The notes under the pieces were generated by a model that saw nothing but the letters and a program-made list of their open reading frames with translations, had not been told where the DNA came from and ran no database searches. A stretch of DNA of 64,000 nt from Microcella alkaliphila (GTDB taxonomy: Bacteria; Actinomycetota; Actinomycetes; Actinomycetales; Microbacteriaceae), in assembly GCF_004216855.1 (NCBI RefSeq), contig NZ_SGXT01000015.1, positions 62,001 through 126,000 on the forward strand. The letters are read 5' to 3'. The translations under genes were made by a program, and so were the position numbers. Below, one piece after another: positions 51,541-60,679 of the stretch. Each line of letters begins with the position of its first letter. Positions within the stretch are counted from its first letter, which is position 1.

Positions 51541-52787
51541 CAGCCTCGGGCGCTGTCCAGAGCCGACTGCAGGTTGGTCTGCAGACCGGCCAACAGTGCC
51601 GACGGGTCGGCGTTCGCGATGTTCTCGAGCTCGGTGTTGAACTCGCTCACCGCGGCGGCCGCTCCTGCGAAGGCGACGGGGCTGACGGCGTAGTCGACAC
51701 CGGCGACGAAGGCCGCGTTCTCGGGGAACTGGCTTGCGTAGGTGTCGGCACCGGCCGTGGTCGAGGGGATGACGCCGAACGCCTCGGCGGCGAGCAGCTG
51801 CTCCTCGGGCGTCGTCACGAACTCGACGAAGGCCGTGGCCGAGTCGCGGGTGTTGCTGTCGATCGGCATACCCCAGCAGGTCGCGAACGAGTAGGTCGAC
51901 GGGCCACCGGGGCCTGCCGGCAGTTCGACCGAGATGAACTCGCGGTCGGGGAAGTCGTTCGCCATGGCGCCGTTGATCCACGGGCCCTCGACGACCATCG
52001 CGGCGCGGCCGAGACCGAACGCTTCGCCGCCCCAGCCGGCCTCGAGGTCGGGCGGGAACACGAGCGAGCCGTCAGCGATGAGGCCCTGCAGGTATTCGAG
52101 TCCGGCCGCGTTCTCGGCGGTGTCGGCGGTGACGGTGTCGCCGTCGACCAGCTGGCCGCCGGCCTGGTTCATAAACACGCCGACTCGGGCGTACTCACGA
52201 CCCATCGACAGACCAACCTGGTCGCCGTCGGTCAGCGCCTCAGCGACCGTGGCGAGCTCGTCCCACGTCGTCGGCACGTCGCCGTCGGTGAGGCCGGCGG
52301 CCTCCCACGCCTCCGTGTTGATCTGCAGTCCGAGGGTCGAGAAGTCCTTCGGCGCGCAGTAGAACTCGTCGTTGTAGCTGAACTGTTCGACGAGCGCGGG
52401 CAGGAAGTCGCCCGCGTTGGCGAGGTCGCCCGCGTACGGCTCGAGGAAGCCCTGGCTGGCGTACGTCTCGAACTGGTCCCAGGGCAAGTAGAAGAGGTCC
52501 GGCGGGTTGTTGCCGGCGAAGCCCTGGCCCAGCTGCTGGATGAGGTCGTTCGCGACGACGATCTCGACCTCGGTGCCGGTCGCCTCCGTGAATCGCGCAG
52601 CGGCCTCCTGGTAGTAGCCCGCCTCGGCGGGGCCCGACGACGCGATGAGCACGCTCAGCGAGTCGCCGCCGCTCGCGCCGTTGCCGCCGTTCTCACCGCC
52701 GTTGCCCTCGCCGTTCGGCGCGCACGCGGCTAGAGTGACGGCGAGCGCCCCGGTCAACCCGAGGACGGTCCATTGTGATGCCTTCAC
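51540..52787 (-). CDS. Sugar ABC transporter substrate-binding lipoprotein (CUT1)
   Basis: The 415-residue extracytoplasmic binding protein has the lipobox TLAAC with Cys near 22, followed by a Gly/Asn-rich linker (GEGNGGENGGNGASGGD). The fold begins SVLIASSGPAEAGYYQEAA. The start is GTG 52787 (VKASQW) with AAAGGAAT 8 nt upstream; the open frame extends further but without an initiation site. It lies 34 bp downstream of the LacI gene on the same strand, so the two may share a transcript. The ligand is not evident from sequence; a debranching enzyme nearby suggests a glucan. Confidence 0.92.
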   Translation of the reverse strand: MKASQWTVLGLTGALAVTLAACAPNGEGNGGENGGNGASGGDSLSVLIASSGPAEAGYYQEAAARFTEATGTEVEIVVANDLIQQLGQGFAGNNPPDLFYLPWDQFETYASQGFLEPYAGDLANAGDFLPALVEQFSYNDEFYCAPKDFSTLGLQINTEAWEAAGLTDGDVPTTWDELATVAEALTDGDQVGLSMGREYARVGVFMNQAGGQLVDGDTVTADTAENAAGLEYLQGLIADGSLVFPPDLEAGWGGEAFGLGRAAMVVEGPWINGAMANDFPDREFISVELPAGPGGPSTYSFATCWGMPIDSNTRDSATAFVEFVTTPEEQLLAAEAFGVIPSTTAGADTYASQFPENAAFVAGVDYAVSPVAFAGAAAAVSEFNTELENIANADPSALLAGLQTNLQSALDSARG

Positions 52788-52821
52788 AGTGATTCCTTTC
52801 GATGAGTGATTGCCGGAGCCC

Positions 52822-53868
52822 TCAGGCGCCGGTGGTTCCGCCGAGCGCAAGGTGGTTAGACCTGCGTTCGACGAGTCGAGGCACGAGGAGCCGATTCGTC
52901 GGCTCCTCGTTGCTGTCTGGATTCGGCCGTACGTCTCCGCCGCTCTCGCCGAAGAGCAGCTCGAGGGCGGCGGCCACGACCTCGTCGAGCGGCTGGTCGA
53001 CGCTCGAGAGGCCGACCGCGCCGGCGACCGGCGTGTTGTCGAAGCCCACGATGGGCAGGTCGGGACGGCCCGCGGCCGTCGCCGCCATGAGCGCGCCGAG
53101 GGCGAGCGAGTCGCTCGCGCAGACGATGGCGTCGGGCGCGGTCGCGCCGCTCAACAGCTCGCGGGCGAGTGCCGCGCCCTGCTCGACGCCGTCCTCTGTC
53201 GAGCGTGAAAGCGCCGCCTGGGTCGCCCCGTCGAGCCCGCACGCTTCGGCCCAGCCGGCGCGTCGCTCGTCTCCGGTGCCCGAGGGGCTCGGCCAGCCGA
53301 TCCACGCAACGCGCTCCGCTCCGGATGCTCGCAGCCGGTTCACCGCATCCCGAACGCCCGCGCGCCCGTCCACGTCGACCCATCGGTGCCGCGGGTCGGC
53401 GAGGTCGCCGCCCCATGGCCGTCCGAAGGAGACGAACGGCACGCGGTGTTCGATGAGCCACTGCTGGCGAACGTCGCCGTGCACGGTGCCGATGAGCACG
53501 AAGGCGTCGACATCGGAGCCGTCGTGCAGGCGACGAATGTGGGCGAGCTCGTCGTCGGGGCCGTCTGCGGTGAAAATCATGACCCGCAGGTCTCGCGCGT
53601 CGGCCTGCTCGGCGAGCTTGTGGACGAAGCGGTCAAGTACGGCGCCCGAGATGCCGTCGCGCAGCGGGTCGAGACGAATGCCGATGGTCGACGAGCGGCG
53701 AGTGCGCAGTCGGCGCGCCGATGCGTGCGGCCGGTACCCGAGGTCGGCGATCGCCCGCTCGACGCGCTCGCGCGTGGTTTCGCGCACGATCGCCGGGCTG
53801 TTGAGCACGTTCGAGACGGTCTGGCGCGAGACGCCCGCGGCCTGCGCGACGTCATCGACGGTCGGCAT
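52822..53868 (-). CDS. LacI-family transcriptional regulator of the second CUT1 locus
   Basis: The 348-residue protein has a classical HTH (VDDVAQAAGVSRQTVSNV, residues 4-21) and a sugar-binding core (IGIRLDPLRDGISGAVL; LPIVGFDNTPVAGAVGLSS). The ATG 53868 start puts the HTH at the usual distance from the N-terminus; an in-frame GTG at 53877 is possible. It is upstream of the binding protein and divergent from the debranching-type enzyme. The palindrome at 53946-53955 is the likely operator for both directions. Confidence 0.88.
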   Translation of the reverse strand: MPTVDDVAQAAGVSRQTVSNVLNSPAIVRETTRERVERAIADLGYRPHASARRLRTRRSSTIGIRLDPLRDGISGAVLDRFVHKLAEQADARDLRVMIFTADGPDDELAHIRRLHDGSDVDAFVLIGTVHGDVRQQWLIEHRVPFVSFGRPWGGDLADPRHRWVDVDGRAGVRDAVNRLRASGAERVAWIGWPSPSGTGDERRAGWAEACGLDGATQAALSRSTEDGVEQGAALARELLSGATAPDAIVCASDSLALGALMAATAAGRPDLPIVGFDNTPVAGAVGLSSVDQPLDEVVAAALELLFGESGGDVRPNPDSNEEPTNRLLVPRLVERRSNHLALGGTTGA

Positions 53869-53945
53869 GCGTCCCACATGCGCCCCCTTTGGCCCAGTGC
53901 TCGGATCGGATCAGCGATCGGGTGTTCGCGATGAGAACCTGAATG

Positions 53946-53972
53946 TGATCGATCATTTTGATCGTTCTAATT
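53946..53972. promoter_or_regulatory. LacI-type operator in the divergent gap
   Basis: TGATCGATCA (53946-53955) is a perfect CG-centred palindrome. It is followed by a partial second copy, TTGATCGTTC (53958-53967), in an AT-rich stretch unusual for this genome. It sits 78 bp before the LacI start and about 110 bp before the debranching-type gene. Confidence 0.6.
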
Positions 53973-54066
53973 ATTCGGTAGTGTGTCCCACACCAGACGC
54001 CGGTGTCAAGCCCTCGGCCCCGCACCGGCCCCACCATCGGCCCACACACCGAGGAGCGCACCCGCC

Positions 54067-56088
54067 GTGACCCCACCCCGCCAACCGCTGCTGCACGACG
54101 CCCTGACCGTCCTGCGCGCGCCCACGCAGGTCTGGTCCGCCCCCTCCGGCGCCATGGGCGCCGCCCCGATCCACGGTGTGTACCTCGCCGACGTGCGCAT
54201 CGTGCGCGGCCTCGAGCTCACCGTCGGGGGTCTGGTGCCCGAGCACATCGCGACAGGAGCTCCGAGTGCGAGCGAGGCGAGCATCCAGTTTCTGCTGCGC
54301 GACCTCGACGACCCGACGCCCGACCCCGGCGTGCGGCTCACGCTCACGCGCGCCGTCGACGCGAGCGGCGTGACCGAGACGCTGCGACTCACGTCGCGGC
54401 TACCGCACGAGATCACGACGACGCTCCGCGTCGCGCTCACGGTCGACGCGAGCCTCATGGAGTCGATCAAGCAGGGCCGCCCGGAACACGGGTCCACCAC
54501 GCCGACCGTCGACGGGGGCGCGGCCACCTGGTCGGGCGAGAGCGTGGACGTCACACTGACGGCGGCTGACTTCACGCTCAGCGCCGAGGGCGGCGACATT
54601 ACCCTGACGGCCGAGGTGACCGTGCCGGCGCACGGCGAGACCACGCTGTCCTGGCGGCTCGACGCCGTCGACCGAATCGCGGCCGTGCGCGGGGCCGACG
54701 GTCCGGCGCCCTGGTCGACCCCCGACATCGCCGCGGGCGACGCGCGGCTCGCCCGCTGGGTCGCGCAGTCACTCACCGACCTCGACGCGCTGCGCATGTC
54801 GACGACCGCGCAGCCCGATCTGCAGTTCCTGGCCGCCGGCGCTCCCTGGTTCTTCACCCTGTTCGGGCGCGACTCGCTGTGGGCCGCCCGGTTCCTGCTG
54901 CCCCTCGGCACCGGGCTCGCCGCCGACACGCTGCGGGTGCTGGCCGGCCTTCAGGGCAGCGAGCAGGTCGACGACACGGCCGAAGAGCCGGGCAAGATCA
55001 TGCACGAGTTGCGTCGCCAGACCCTCGTCGTCGACGACGCGACCTCGCTGCCGCCCCTGTACTACGGCACCGTCGACGCGACCGCTCTGTGGGTGTGCCT
55101 GCTGCACGACGCCTGGCGCTGGGGCATGCCCGACGACGAGGTGCGGGCGCTGCTGCCCGCGCTCGAGAGCGCTCTCGAGTGGATGCGCGACCACGGCGAC
55201 GCCGACGGCGACGGGCTGCTCGAATACGTCGACCGCTCGGGCCACGGCCTGGCGAACCAGGGCTGGAAAGACTCGGGCGACAGCGTGCAGTGGCGCGACG
55301 GCAGCCTCGCCGACGGCCCCATCGCGCTGTGCGAAGTGCAGGCCTACGCGTACGAGGCGGCAACGCACGGTGCCGACCTGCTCGACCACTTCGGTCGCAC
55401 AGGCGGCGACACCTGGCGCGCCTGGGCCACCGAGCTGAAGCGACTCTTCCACGACACGTTCTGGATCACCGACCCCGCCCTCACGGGCACCCTCGGCCCC
55501 TACCCGGCGATCGCGCTGGATGCACGCAAGCGCCCCGTCGACACGGTCACGTCGAATATCGGCCACCTCCTTGGAACGGGCCTGCTCGACGACGACCAGT
55601 CGGCGCTGATCGCCCGCCGACTCGCCGACCCCGCCATGAGCTCAGGCTACGGCCTGCGCACGATGGCGACCGACTCGGGCGGCTTCTGGCCGCTCAGCTA
55701 CCACGGCGGCGCAGTCTGGACCCACGACACCGCGATCGCCGTCCTCGGGCTGGCGCGCGACGGCCACTCCGCCGAGGCGGCGGAGCTCATCTCGGGGCTG
55801 CTGCGCGCCGCAGAAGGCTTCGCCTACCGGATGCCCGAACTGCACTCCGGCGACGGGCTCGACCAGGTGGCCTCCCCCGTGCCGTACCCGGCGGCCTGTC
55901 GGCCTCAGGCCTGGTCGGCCGCGTCTGCCGTCGCCGTGCTGCAGGCCGTCCTCGGCCTGGAGCCGGCAGAGGACGGGGCTCTGGCCGTGCGACCGCTCGA
56001 CGTCGCCGGCGCCGTGCGCGTTGACGGGGTGATGCGGGGCGGCCAGCGCCTGCGCGTCGACAGCTCTGGGGCGGTCACCCGCTCCTGA
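54067..56088 (+). CDS. Glycogen-debranching-type glycosidase (GDE N-terminal domain plus six-hairpin domain)
   Basis: The 673-residue protein has a beta-rich N-terminal domain (about 1-215; WSAPSGAMGAAPIHGVYLAD) of the GDE_N_bis type. A (alpha/alpha)6 barrel follows, with FFTLFGRDSLWAARFLLP (about 260) and GLANQGWKDSGDS (about 400) as conserved sugar-site segments, and WTHDTAIAVLGLARDG near 555. Such proteins hydrolyse alpha-glucan branch points or related oligosaccharides in the cytoplasm. The start is GTG 54067, placing PPRQPLLHDAL at the N-terminus. It is divergent from LacI, and its partner importer lacks an ATPase. Confidence 0.87.
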   Translation: MTPPRQPLLHDALTVLRAPTQVWSAPSGAMGAAPIHGVYLADVRIVRGLELTVGGLVPEHIATGAPSASEASIQFLLRDLDDPTPDPGVRLTLTRAVDASGVTETLRLTSRLPHEITTTLRVALTVDASLMESIKQGRPEHGSTTPTVDGGAATWSGESVDVTLTAADFTLSAEGGDITLTAEVTVPAHGETTLSWRLDAVDRIAAVRGADGPAPWSTPDIAAGDARLARWVAQSLTDLDALRMSTTAQPDLQFLAAGAPWFFTLFGRDSLWAARFLLPLGTGLAADTLRVLAGLQGSEQVDDTAEEPGKIMHELRRQTLVVDDATSLPPLYYGTVDATALWVCLLHDAWRWGMPDDEVRALLPALESALEWMRDHGDADGDGLLEYVDRSGHGLANQGWKDSGDSVQWRDGSLADGPIALCEVQAYAYEAATHGADLLDHFGRTGGDTWRAWATELKRLFHDTFWITDPALTGTLGPYPAIALDARKRPVDTVTSNIGHLLGTGLLDDDQSALIARRLADPAMSSGYGLRTMATDSGGFWPLSYHGGAVWTHDTAIAVLGLARDGHSAEAAELISGLLRAAEGFAYRMPELHSGDGLDQVASPVPYPAACRPQAWSAASAVAVLQAVLGLEPAEDGALAVRPLDVAGAVRVDGVMRGGQRLRVDSSGAVTRS

Positions 56089-56204
56089 GCCGCCCCTGGC
56101 TCCTTCCTGGGCGTCCCCTGATTTTGGTGACGAGAGATGCGCGCGATGCGTCTGACTAGAAGACGCGCGTTCGGGCCGACCACCGGCGCGCGGGAAGGAG
56201 AAGC

Positions 56205-56531
56205 ATGAACAGGAACGTGCTCATCGTCGGCGGAGCCGCGATCACCGCGTACATTCTGGGAACGCGTGCGAACCGCCCCACGCTCGCCGAGCATCCCGAG
56301 ACGCTGCGCCACCAGGTCGAGCGCCTGTGGACGGATCCGCAGGCGAAGAAGCGCCGCGCGAAGTTCCGCAAGCAGCGGGCGAAGGATGCGCGCGCCGCCA
56401 CGAAGGCGCTGCAGAAGCAGACGGCCAAGGCGCGCAAGACCCTCGGCAAGCAGGCCGAGAGCGCGCGCAAGAACGTTGCGAAGCAGACAGACCGCGCCAC
56501 GAAGAAGGTGCGCTCGGCGATCGCCGCCTAG
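56205..56531 (+). CDS. Small membrane-anchored Lys/Ala-rich protein of unknown function
   Basis: The 108-residue protein has one N-terminal hydrophobic helix (VLIVGGAAITAYILG, residues 5-19). A long basic amphipathic, probably coiled-coil tail follows, in which AKxARK-type repeats recur (TKALQKQTAKARKTLGKQAE). The repeats resemble histone-H1-like or apolipoprotein-like helices. A good ribosome site (GGAAGGAG) precedes ATG 56205. It precedes a small acidic/basic membrane protein on the same strand 48 bp away. No family was recognised. Confidence 0.75.
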   Translation: MNRNVLIVGGAAITAYILGTRANRPTLAEHPETLRHQVERLWTDPQAKKRRAKFRKQRAKDARAATKALQKQTAKARKTLGKQAESARKNVAKQTDRATKKVRSAIAA

Positions 56532-56579
56532 CGACGCGCGCGCACCACCCGATCACCCGATACGACAAGGAGAACCAGG

Positions 56580-56837
56580 ATGACCGAGAAGCTGAAGAAG
56601 GATGCGAACGACCTGATTGACGCCGGCCGTGACGCGGTGCGCGACGGCGAGAACGTCGTCGGAGACGCCATCGACGACACTCGCGACGAGCCCGTCGTCG
56701 TGCGCGAGGCTCGCAAGGTGGGCCGCCGCGTCGACCAGTACCGCGAGGACTACCCGACCGCGTTCGGCGTGGCCGTGGGCGCCGTGGCCGGCGCACTCGT
56801 CGGCGTGCTCGTCGGCGTCGTCGCGGGTCGCCGCTAG
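56580..56837 (+). CDS. Small membrane protein resembling the DUF883/ElaB type
   Basis: The 85-residue protein has a charged helical N-terminal part (KLKKDANDLIDAGRDAVRDG, 4-23). A C-terminal Gly/Ala/Val membrane helix (AVGAVAGALVGVLVGVVAG) ends in RR. The layout is that of ribosome-binding, stress-induced ElaB/YqjD proteins of proteobacteria, but similarity is only architectural. An AAGGAG site lies 10 nt upstream. It may be cotranscribed with the Lys-rich protein. Confidence 0.72.
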   Translation: MTEKLKKDANDLIDAGRDAVRDGENVVGDAIDDTRDEPVVVREARKVGRRVDQYREDYPTAFGVAVGAVAGALVGVLVGVVAGRR

Positions 56838-56849
56838 GAAGACCCGGGG

Positions 56850-58043
56850 TCAGGCGAGCGCGGCGGCGAGCGATCGCACGCCGCGCTCGACCTCGGCGAA
56901 GGTCGTGCTGAGCGGCGACAGTCCGATGCGCACCCCACTCGGGTGGCGGAAGTCGGGAATCACGCCGTCACCCCACAGTGTCTGCACCGCCCGCGCCGAG
57001 TTCGGGTGGTCGACCGTGATGTGGGAGCCGCGGCGCGCGGCGTCCCTCGGCGAGGCGAGGCGAGCATCCGGAATGAGCTCGTCGATCAGCTCAATCGCGA
57101 ACGAGGTGAGCTCCACCGACTTCTCGCGAATCGCCGCGATGCCGGCGCGCTCGATGAGGGACAGCATGTCGGCTAGCGGCACCATGCCGACGATCGGCGG
57201 CGTTCCGCTCACGAGCCGGCGGATGCCCATCGCCGGCTCGTAGCCCTGCGTCATCGCGAACGGCTCGCGCGCACCCAGCCAGCCCGGAATCGGGTTGACG
57301 ACTTGCTCCTGGTACCGCGCCGCGACATATGCCCAGGCGGGCGCGCCAGGCCCACCGTTCAGGTACTTGTACGAGCATCCGACGGCCATGTCGACGCCCC
57401 ACGCGTCGAGCTCGAGCGGCACCGAGCCGACCGCGTGCGAGCAGTCCCAGATCATGAGCGCGCCGTGCGACTGCACGACGCCGGTGACCGCCGGCATGTC
57501 GGCCCACCACGCGCTGCGGTAGGCGACGCCGCTGAACAGGGCTGCGGCGGTGCGCTCGCTGACGTGCTCGGCGGCGATCTCAGGCGTGATGCCGCCGTCG
57601 TGCGGCGCGCTCACCCAGCGCACCGCGAGCCCGTTGTCGTCGGCGATTTTCTCGACAATGAACCGGTCGGTCGGAAACTCGTCACCCAGAATCACGAGTT
57701 CGCTCCGACCCGGCCGCATCGCAATGGATGCGCGGATCAGCTTGTAGATCATCACCGTCGTCGAGTCGCCCACGACCGTCTGGCCGGCGGCCGCGCCGAG
57801 ACAGGCGGCACCGATGCGGTCGCCGAGCTCTTCGGCGCGGGCGAGCCACAGCTCGTCCCAGCCGCGGATCAGCCGGTCGCCCCACTCGCGCTCGACGAGG
57901 TGCCGCATGCTGTCAACGGTGCGGGCGAGCGGGCGGCCAAGCGAGTTGCCGTCGAGATAGGCGACGAGGTCGTCGCCGGGACAAAACTCGCGTGCGTACG
58001 AGGCGAGGGGGTCAGCGGCGTCGAGGTCGGCGGCGGTGCTCAT
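56850..58043 (-). CDS. kynU: Kynureninase
   Basis: The 397-residue PLP enzyme cleaves L-kynurenine to anthranilate and L-alanine. The Schiff-base Lys226 is in GCSYKYLNGG and Asp200 in IWDCSHAVGS, with QGYEPAMGIRRL typical of kynureninases. ATG 58043 overlaps the fbpC stop by 4 nt. A -10-like TAGCCT lies 7 nt before the ATG inside fbpC, so it could also have its own leaderless promoter. No other tryptophan-degradation gene is in the window, which is unusual. Confidence 0.93.
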   Translation of the reverse strand: MSTAADLDAADPLASYAREFCPGDDLVAYLDGNSLGRPLARTVDSMRHLVEREWGDRLIRGWDELWLARAEELGDRIGAACLGAAAGQTVVGDSTTVMIYKLIRASIAMRPGRSELVILGDEFPTDRFIVEKIADDNGLAVRWVSAPHDGGITPEIAAEHVSERTAAALFSGVAYRSAWWADMPAVTGVVQSHGALMIWDCSHAVGSVPLELDAWGVDMAVGCSYKYLNGGPGAPAWAYVAARYQEQVVNPIPGWLGAREPFAMTQGYEPAMGIRRLVSGTPPIVGMVPLADMLSLIERAGIAAIREKSVELTSFAIELIDELIPDARLASPRDAARRGSHITVDHPNSARAVQTLWGDGVIPDFRHPSGVRIGLSPLSTTFAEVERGVRSLAAALA

Positions 58044-59113
58044 GCCGCAAAGGCTAGCCCCGGGCGCTGCACGGCGAGGCGCAATTCTTCGCCCACCTGC
58101 GGCAGTTCGACCGCGGGCAGCCGCATGCGCACGCGCGGGCCCGTGACGAGATCGCACGTCAGCATCGCGTCGTGGCCGGCGTACGAGATGCCCGACACTC
58201 GCGCGTCGGCGCCCGCGGCGGCGCGCGCGAGCAGGTCGGGGCGCGGCACGATCCACTCGGGGCGCAGCATCAACCGCACCCGCTCGCCGTCGCGCGGGGT
58301 GAACCCGACCGCGGCGGCCTCGACCGCGCCGAGCGCGCACGAGACACGGCCGTGTCGCCACTCGCCCTCGAGCTCGACGACGTCGCCGACGAACCGCGCG
58401 ACCCAGTCGCTTGCCGGCTGCTGGTACACCTCTTCGGGCGTGCCGAACTGCTCGAGGCGGCCGTCGCGAATGACGGCGACGCGGTCGGCGAGGGTCAATG
58501 CTTCTTCTTGGTCGTGGGTGACGAGTAGCGAGGTGGTGCCCTGCTCGCGCAAGAGTTCGGCGACCTCTCGGCGCAGGCCCACGCGCAGTTGGGTGTCGAG
58601 CGCGGCGAACGGCTCATCGAGCAGCAGCACGTCTGGCCGCGGAGCGAGCGCGCGCGCCAATGCAACGCGCTGAGCCTGGCCTCCCGACAGCTGGTTGGGT
58701 GCGCGGCCGACGAGGCCTTCCAGTCCGACCAGCTCGGCGAGCTCGGCGATGCGGGCCGAGCGCTCGCGACCCCGTGCGCCCCCGCGTCGCGCACCACCGC
58801 TCAGCGCAAAACCGATGTTGTCGCCGACGCTGAGGTGCGGGAACAGGGATGCTTCCTGCGGCACCCAGCCCACGCCTCGCTTCTCGGGCGGCACCGTGCC
58901 GCTGGGCGACGACAGCCCGCGGTCGCCAACGGCGATGCGCCCGGCGCTCAGTGGAAGCAGGCCCGCGATCGCGAGCAGTAGCGTCGTCTTTCCACACCCC
59001 GACGGGCCGAGAACGGCGACGAGTTCGCCGGAGTTCACGCGCAGCGACACGTCGGCAACGCCGACCGTCGACCCGTAGTCGACGCTCGCGTTTTCGACGA
59101 CGAGCTCGCTCAC
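58040..59113 (-). CDS. fbpC: Iron(III) ABC transporter ATP-binding protein
   Basis: The 357-residue ATPase has Walker A GPSGCGKTTLL (about 36), signature LSGGQAQRVALARAL (about 142), Walker B VLLLDEPFAAL and a C-terminal TOBE-like domain (about 270-350). The Fbp/AfuC type transports ferric ion. ATG 59113 overlaps the permease stop by 4 nt. It ends in a 4-nt overlap with kynU. It works with FbpB in the membrane and the FbpA lipoprotein; DtxR control is inferred from the box upstream of fbpA. Confidence 0.88.
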   Translation of the reverse strand: MSELVVENASVDYGSTVGVADVSLRVNSGELVAVLGPSGCGKTTLLLAIAGLLPLSAGRIAVGDRGLSSPSGTVPPEKRGVGWVPQEASLFPHLSVGDNIGFALSGGARRGGARGRERSARIAELAELVGLEGLVGRAPNQLSGGQAQRVALARALAPRPDVLLLDEPFAALDTQLRVGLRREVAELLREQGTTSLLVTHDQEEALTLADRVAVIRDGRLEQFGTPEEVYQQPASDWVARFVGDVVELEGEWRHGRVSCALGAVEAAAVGFTPRDGERVRLMLRPEWIVPRPDLLARAAAGADARVSGISYAGHDAMLTCDLVTGPRVRMRLPAVELPQVGEELRLAVQRPGLAFAA

Positions 59114-60660
59114 AGCTCCTCCTTGGCGGTGGTACGCACTCCGGACAAAATCATGGCCGGAACCGCGGCGACGAGCACCAGCAGCGCGGCGTACGGGGCG
59201 GCCGCGCCGAACTCGAACACGACCGTCCTATTCCACAACTCCGTGGCGAGGGTGTTGATTCCCGTCGGCCGCAGCAGCAGTGTTGCGGGCAATTCTTTCA
59301 TCGTCGCGATGGCAACGAGCAGGGCGCCGACACCGACCGCCGGCAGGGCGAGCGGCACGGTGACGCGCCACCACGCGGCGAGCGGCGACACCCCGGTCGT
59401 GCGGGCGACCGCGATGAGGCGCGGCGGCACATCGCCGAGACCGGCGCGCATCGTGCCAATCGCCTTCGGCATGAACAGCACGGCGTAGGCGAAGACGAGC
59501 ACGACAACGCTCTGGTAGAGCGCGGGCACGACAGCGAGTGCGAAGAACACGAGCGACAGGCCGACGACGATGCCCGGGAGGGCGTGGCCCAGGTAGCCGA
59601 CCGACTCGATCGCCGTGACGAGGCGGCCACGATAGCGCGCGGCGAGCGCCGCGATGGGCAGAGCGAGCAGGGTGGCGACCACCGCGGCGGCGACGGCCAC
59701 TCCGAGGGTTGCACCGACGGCCGCGAGCAGGCGCGGCACATCGATGGCCCGCAGCGTGTCGGCCTGCACCAGGCGCGTGCCCAACCCGGCGAGCGGCACG
59801 AATACGCCGACCACGGGCGCTGCGGCCACGACCGGGAGAAGCGAGATCAGCATCCCTCGCCCGATCGGGCGCGGGCGCACCGCGCGCGCGACGGTGCTTG
59901 GCAGCTGGCGGCGCGCGCCGCGCTCACCCGCGACGACGACGAGCGCCATCACGACGAGCAGCAGTGCGAGGGTGGCGGCCTGGGCACGGTCGAAGCTCGC
60001 CGAGTAGGCCGAGTTGATGCCCCAGGTGAGGGTCGGGTAGCGCATCATCGCGACGAGGCCGAACTCGCTCAACGAGTAGAGGGCGACGAGCAGCGAACCG
60101 GCGATCGCGGCGGGCCGAATCTGCGGCCAGGTCGCGACGAAGAACGCGCCGATCGGCCCGCGGCCGAGACTGCGGGCGACGCCTTCGAGGTCGCCGGTCG
60201 CGCTGCGCAGTGCAGCCGCGACGGGCAGCGTCACGTAGGGGACCGTGACCGCGGTCAGCAGCAGCCAGCTCGGCACGAAACCGCTCAGCGTCGGAATCGA
60301 CACGAGCCAGCCATACCCGGCGAGGTATGAGGGCACGGCCAGGGGCAGCGCCGACAGCAGCAGCCACGTGCGCGGAAACGGCACCCGGATGCGCGTTAAG
60401 ATCACCGCGATCGCCGTGCCGAGCACGAGAGCCGAGAACGTGGTCGCGAGGGCGAGGCCGAGGGTGTTCACCGAGTATTCGAGAACACGGCCCCGCGAGA
60501 GGGTCTGGATGATCGAGTCGAGGCCCGTCCCGCCGGCGCGCACGACGAGGTAGACGAGCGGGATCGCCGCAGCGGCCGCGGCAACGCTTGCAAGCGCGAC
60601 GAGGCCGACGGGCGGACGCGTATCCGTCCCCGTCGGCCCCGAGCGCGCGAGCGTTGTCAC
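59110..60660 (-). CDS. fbpB: Iron(III) ABC transporter permease, fused two-domain
   Basis: The 516-residue membrane protein holds two MalF/G-like halves, each with an ATPase-coupling loop (DLEGVARSLGRGPIGAFF and VPPRLIAVARTTGVSPLAAW). This is the FbpB arrangement for iron. About 12 hydrophobic helices are visible. It starts at ATG 60660, 19 nt after the binding protein, and overlaps fbpC. The fusion is normal for this family. Confidence 0.88.
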   Translation of the reverse strand: MTTLARSGPTGTDTRPPVGLVALASVAAAAAAIPLVYLVVRAGGTGLDSIIQTLSRGRVLEYSVNTLGLALATTFSALVLGTAIAVILTRIRVPFPRTWLLLSALPLAVPSYLAGYGWLVSIPTLSGFVPSWLLLTAVTVPYVTLPVAAALRSATGDLEGVARSLGRGPIGAFFVATWPQIRPAAIAGSLLVALYSLSEFGLVAMMRYPTLTWGINSAYSASFDRAQAATLALLLVVMALVVVAGERGARRQLPSTVARAVRPRPIGRGMLISLLPVVAAAPVVGVFVPLAGLGTRLVQADTLRAIDVPRLLAAVGATLGVAVAAAVVATLLALPIAALAARYRGRLVTAIESVGYLGHALPGIVVGLSLVFFALAVVPALYQSVVVLVFAYAVLFMPKAIGTMRAGLGDVPPRLIAVARTTGVSPLAAWWRVTVPLALPAVGVGALLVAIATMKELPATLLLRPTGINTLATELWNRTVVFEFGAAAPYAALLVLVAAVPAMILSGVRTTAKEEL

Positions 60661-60679
60661 CTACTCAGTGAAGCACTGT

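Noticed and set aside
58040-60660. A sulfate or spermidine transporter instead of an iron transporter
   Set aside because: The fused two-domain permease, the Tyr-rich binding protein and the DtxR box together favour ferric iron.
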